A DNA stretch of 7,696 nt from an uncultured Collinsella sp. (GTDB lineage Bacteria; Actinomycetota; Coriobacteriia; Coriobacteriales; Coriobacteriaceae). A program made the position numbers and the translations under genes. Where the stretch lies: contig CABUVH010000094.1 in NCBI GenBank assembly GCA_902494935.1, positions 1 through 7,696 of the forward strand. The letters run 5' to 3'. Positions within the stretch are counted from its first letter, which is position 1. Each line of letters opens with the position of its first letter. The notes under the pieces are model-generated. The model ran no database searches and had not been told where the DNA came from. It saw only the letters and a program-made list of their open reading frames with translations. This document shows positions 5,870 through 7,696 of this stretch, in pieces.

Positions 5870-5875
5870 TATCCT
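5870..5875 (+). promoter_or_regulatory. Possible -10 element of the fabH promoter
   Basis: TATCCT is identical to the -10 proposed for rpsL and gives a start near 5882, 39 bases before the fabH ATG. No good -35 stands at 17 bases. TCAACA at 5849-5854 (4/6 match, 15-base spacing) is the nearest candidate and falls inside operator-like repeat 1. Confidence 0.35.
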
Positions 5876-5886
5876 CTCTTGGTCGA

Positions 5887-5903
5887 TGTAAACACGTCAA
5901 CAA
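5887..5903. promoter_or_regulatory. Operator-like palindromic repeat 2 in the birA-fabH spacer
   Basis: TGTAAACACGTCAACAA differs from repeat 1 at one base in 17. Its 16-base palindrome is weaker (10 of 16 symmetric). It lies just after the possible fabH transcription start and 4 bases before the fabH ribosome binding site, where a bound repressor would block transcription. Confidence 0.6.
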
Positions 5904-5907
5904 CTCA

Positions 5908-5915
5908 AAGGAGGT
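5908..5915 (+). promoter_or_regulatory. fabH ribosome binding site
   Basis: AAGGAGGT sits 5 bases before the ATG at 5921 and supports that start over an in-frame ATG at 5864, which has no such site and would add a non-homologous extension. A GTG at 5918 is directly adjacent and in frame but too close to the site. Confidence 0.85.
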
Positions 5916-5920
5916 TAGTG

Positions 5921-6880
5921 ATGGGTTTCACGATTCTTGGAACAGGCTCGGCGCTTCCTGAACGCAGTGTTTCCAATGACGAGCTGTCTGAGTTCCTCGA
6001 TACCTCGGATGAGTGGATTTTTACCCGCACGGGTATCAAGAGCCGCCACGTCTGCACCACCGAGTCACTTGACGACCTTGCCGTAGCGGCGAGTGAGCGG
6101 GCACTCCAGGTGTCCGGAATCGACGCGAGCCAGCTGGATCTGATCGTCTGCTCGACGACGACGGGTGACCACCTTGTTCCCGCTGAGGCGTGTGCCGTTG
6201 CTGAGCGACTAGGCGCGACGTGCCCTGCCTTCGATGTCTCGGCGGCTTGTGCCGGCTTCGTATTTGCGCTCGATGTCGCCGAGGGCTATATCGCCCGCGG
6301 TCGCGCCGAGCGCGTGCTTGTCGTTGCTGCCGAGCAGATGACGCGCGCGCTCGACTGGACCGACCGTGCCACCTGCGTGCTCTTTGGCGATGGGGCAGGC
6401 GCCGCAGTGATTGAGGCTGGGGGAGACAGTCCCCTTGCCGTTGAGCTTTCGACGGCGCCCGACGTCGAGACGTTGCGCGTTCCCGGTCTGGTCGGTACCT
6501 CGCCGTTTAAGGCTTCCGCAGATAGCGCGAGCGTGCTGTCCATGAATGGCCGCCGCGTGTTCAAGTTCGGCGTCAACGCCATCTGCGACACGGTCCATAA
6601 GCTTGCGATCGATGCGGGCATTTTGGTCGAAGACATCGATCATTTTGTATTCCATCAGGCTAACGAACGAATCCTGAGCCAGGCGGTCAAGCGCCTGGGC
6701 GTGCCGGACGAGCGCGTGGTTCGCACGTTGCGCGAGACCGGCAACATTTCGAGCGCATGCATTCCGCTTGCCCTCGACCGGCTGGCAAACGCCGGTGCAC
6801 TTCACACAGGCGACACCATCGCCTTGGTTGGATTTGGCGCCGGTCTGGATATAGGTGGCTATCTGCTTCGTTGGAAGTAG
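5921..6880 (+). CDS. fabH: Beta-ketoacyl-[acyl-carrier-protein] synthase III
   Basis: FabH condenses an acyl-CoA primer with malonyl-ACP to start type II fatty acid synthesis. The 319-residue product has the usual thiolase-fold length. The catalytic triad is visible: Cys110 in VSAACAGF, His245 in FHQANERI and Asn275 in TGNISSAC. Other conserved pieces are the N-terminal GTGSALPERSVSNDEL, SDEWIFTRTGIKSRH (about 29-43), DWTDRATCVLFGDGAGA (145-161) and the C-terminal GFGAGLDIGGYLLRW. The segment after the catalytic Asn has Cys280 where a Ser is common (GNTSAAS in many FabHs). It is the first gene of a fab cluster, followed after 51 bases by acpP and then fabK. Expression is probably controlled through the two operator-like repeats just upstream. 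Primer preference (acetyl or branched acyl) cannot be read from the sequence by eye. Confidence 0.97.
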   Translation: MGFTILGTGSALPERSVSNDELSEFLDTSDEWIFTRTGIKSRHVCTTESLDDLAVAASERALQVSGIDASQLDLIVCSTTTGDHLVPAEACAVAERLGATCPAFDVSAACAGFVFALDVAEGYIARGRAERVLVVAAEQMTRALDWTDRATCVLFGDGAGAAVIEAGGDSPLAVELSTAPDVETLRVPGLVGTSPFKASADSASVLSMNGRRVFKFGVNAICDTVHKLAIDAGILVEDIDHFVFHQANERILSQAVKRLGVPDERVVRTLRETGNISSACIPLALDRLANAGALHTGDTIALVGFGAGLDIGGYLLRWK

Positions 6881-6931
6881 TCGCACATAGGAAATAAAAA
6901 CGCCCTAGGGCACAACCAAAGGAGAACTACC

Positions 6932-7168
6932 ATGGCAGATCAGAAGACCTTCGAGCGCGTTTGCGACGTTATCCGCGAGACCGCCGGTCTTGACGATGTC
7001 GAGATGAAGCCCGAGTCCACGCTCGAGGAGATTGGTCTCGACAGCCTGGGCACCGTCGAGATCCTCGTTGCCGTCGAGGACGAGTTTGGCATCCAGCTCG
7101 ATACCGAGGAGAACCCCAAGACGGTCGGCGAGTTCGCCGATACGGTCGAGGCGGCATTGGAGAAGTAG
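6932..7168 (+). CDS. acpP: Acyl carrier protein
   Basis: This is the small acidic cytosolic carrier that holds growing acyl chains on a 4'-phosphopantetheine arm and shuttles them between the Fab enzymes. The product is 78 residues, typical for AcpP. Ser38 in the GLDSLG motif (residues 35-40) is the attachment site, followed by the acidic recognition helix TVEILVAVEDEFGIQL. DSLG replaces the more common DSLD or DSLE. AAAGGAG (6918-6924) lies 7 bases before the ATG. It follows fabH by 51 bases and precedes fabK by 2 bases, which supports a fatty-acid synthesis role over a polyketide or D-alanyl carrier. Confidence 0.96.
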   Translation: MADQKTFERVCDVIRETAGLDDVEMKPESTLEEIGLDSLGTVEILVAVEDEFGIQLDTEENPKTVGEFADTVEAALEK

Positions 7169-7170
7169 AG

Positions 7171-7696
7171 ATGCTCAAGACTCCTCTCTGCGATCTGCTC
7201 GGCATCGAAAAGCCCGTGTTCCAGGGCGGTATGGCCTGGATTGCCGATGCCTCGCTGGCGTCCGCAGTGTCCGAGGCGGGTGGCTTAGGCATCATCGCGG
7301 CCATGAACGCCGACGCCAACTGGCTTCGCGACCAGATTCATGAGCTGCGCGCCAAGACGGATAAGCCCTTTGGCGTCAACGTCATGCTCATGAGCCCGTT
7401 TGCCGACGAGGTCGCGCAGGTCGTGATTGACGAGCGAGTGCCGGTCGTCGTGACGGGCGCCGGCAATCCCGCCAAGTACATGAAGGCGTGGAACGAGGCG
7501 GGCATCAAGGTCATCCCGGTCGTTGCCTCGGTGGCGCTGGCGCGCCTCGTGGCACGTCGTGGAGCCACGGCGGTTGTTGCCGAGGGTACCGAATCGGGCG
7601 GCCATATTGGCGAGACCTCGACGATGGCACTGGTGCCGCAGGTCGTCGATGCGGTTGACATTCCCGTCGTGGCCGCCGGCGGTATTGCCGACGGCC
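7171..7696 (+). CDS. fabK: Enoyl-[acyl-carrier-protein] reductase II, 5' part only
   Basis: FabK is an FMN-dependent TIM-barrel reductase that uses NAD(P)H to reduce trans-2-enoyl-ACP in the last step of each elongation cycle; it is unrelated to FabI and insensitive to triclosan. The first 175 residues are visible; the family is usually a little over 300. It shows the N-terminal PVFQGGMAWIADASLA (15-30), AGGLGII (36-42), KPFGVNVMLMSPF (65-77), the flavin-site TGAGNP (95-100), AEGTESGGHIG with His145 matching the conserved FabK histidine (137-147), and AAGGIADG at the edge. This pattern and the place beside acpP favour FabK over the related nitronate monooxygenases. The ATG lies 2 bases after the acpP stop, with GGAG at 7159-7162 inside acpP as ribosome binding site, so translation is probably coupled. 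The gene continues past the window. Confidence 0.94.
   Translation, partial: MLKTPLCDLLGIEKPVFQGGMAWIADASLASAVSEAGGLGIIAAMNADANWLRDQIHELRAKTDKPFGVNVMLMSPFADEVAQVVIDERVPVVVTGAGNPAKYMKAWNEAGIKVIPVVASVALARLVARRGATAVVAEGTESGGHIGETSTMALVPQVVDAVDIPVVAAGGIADG

Noticed and set aside
5864..5920. N-terminal extension of fabH from the ATG at 5864
   Set aside because: It would translate through the second operator-like repeat and the ribosome binding site, and FabH homology starts at the ATG at 5921.
6209..6886. 225-codon minus-strand frame opposite fabH
   Set aside because: It is a codon-aligned shadow of fabH with no ribosome binding site and no recognisable motif.

Overview
The window looks like chromosomal DNA from a Coriobacteriia-type actinobacterium; a Collinsella-like gut organism is my best guess. 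This rests on the high G+C core genes, TTG starts on two ribosomal protein genes, the resemblance of the S12, EF-G, FabH and FabK sequences to what I remember of that group, and an upstream envelope-type protein of a kind I associate with it. The assignment is from memory, not from a database comparison.

Layout, left to right. Positions 1-913 hold the 3' end of a gene for a probable membrane-anchored extracytoplasmic protein (DUF4179-like), closed by a clear terminator (919-953). A gap of about 480 bases follows, with no convincing gene. It contains a near-continuous 141-nt hairpin whose outer arms are a perfect 37-bp inverted repeat (1092-1232), then a good sigma-70-type promoter (1316-1344). 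That promoter drives a str-type operon: rpsL (S12, TTG start), rpsG (S7), fusA (EF-G) and rpsJ (S10, TTG start), ending at a strong terminator (4871-4913). There is no tuf between fusA and rpsJ, and rpsJ is not followed by rplC, so S10 is separated from the usual S10 operon here.

Beyond the terminator, birA (biotin-protein ligase without an N-terminal DNA-binding domain) runs on the minus strand, tail to tail with rpsJ and head to head with a fatty-acid cluster on the plus strand: fabH, acpP and the start of fabK, which runs off the window. The birA/fabH spacer carries two near-identical 17-bp direct repeats, each an imperfect palindrome of form TGTnnACnnGTnnACA, placed around a plausible fabH promoter. 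They look like operators for an unidentified lipid or biotin regulator. The genes fit together: BirA biotinylates the carboxyl carrier of acetyl-CoA carboxylase, which makes malonyl-CoA; FabH starts chains on AcpP with malonyl-ACP, and FabK carries out the last reduction of each elongation cycle.

Most of the window is ordinary housekeeping sequence and I do not see a new multi-gene system. The items most worth a second look are the long hairpin, the paired operator-like repeats, the natural Arg at S12 position 88 (a streptomycin-resistance position), and the operon arrangement around rpsJ.
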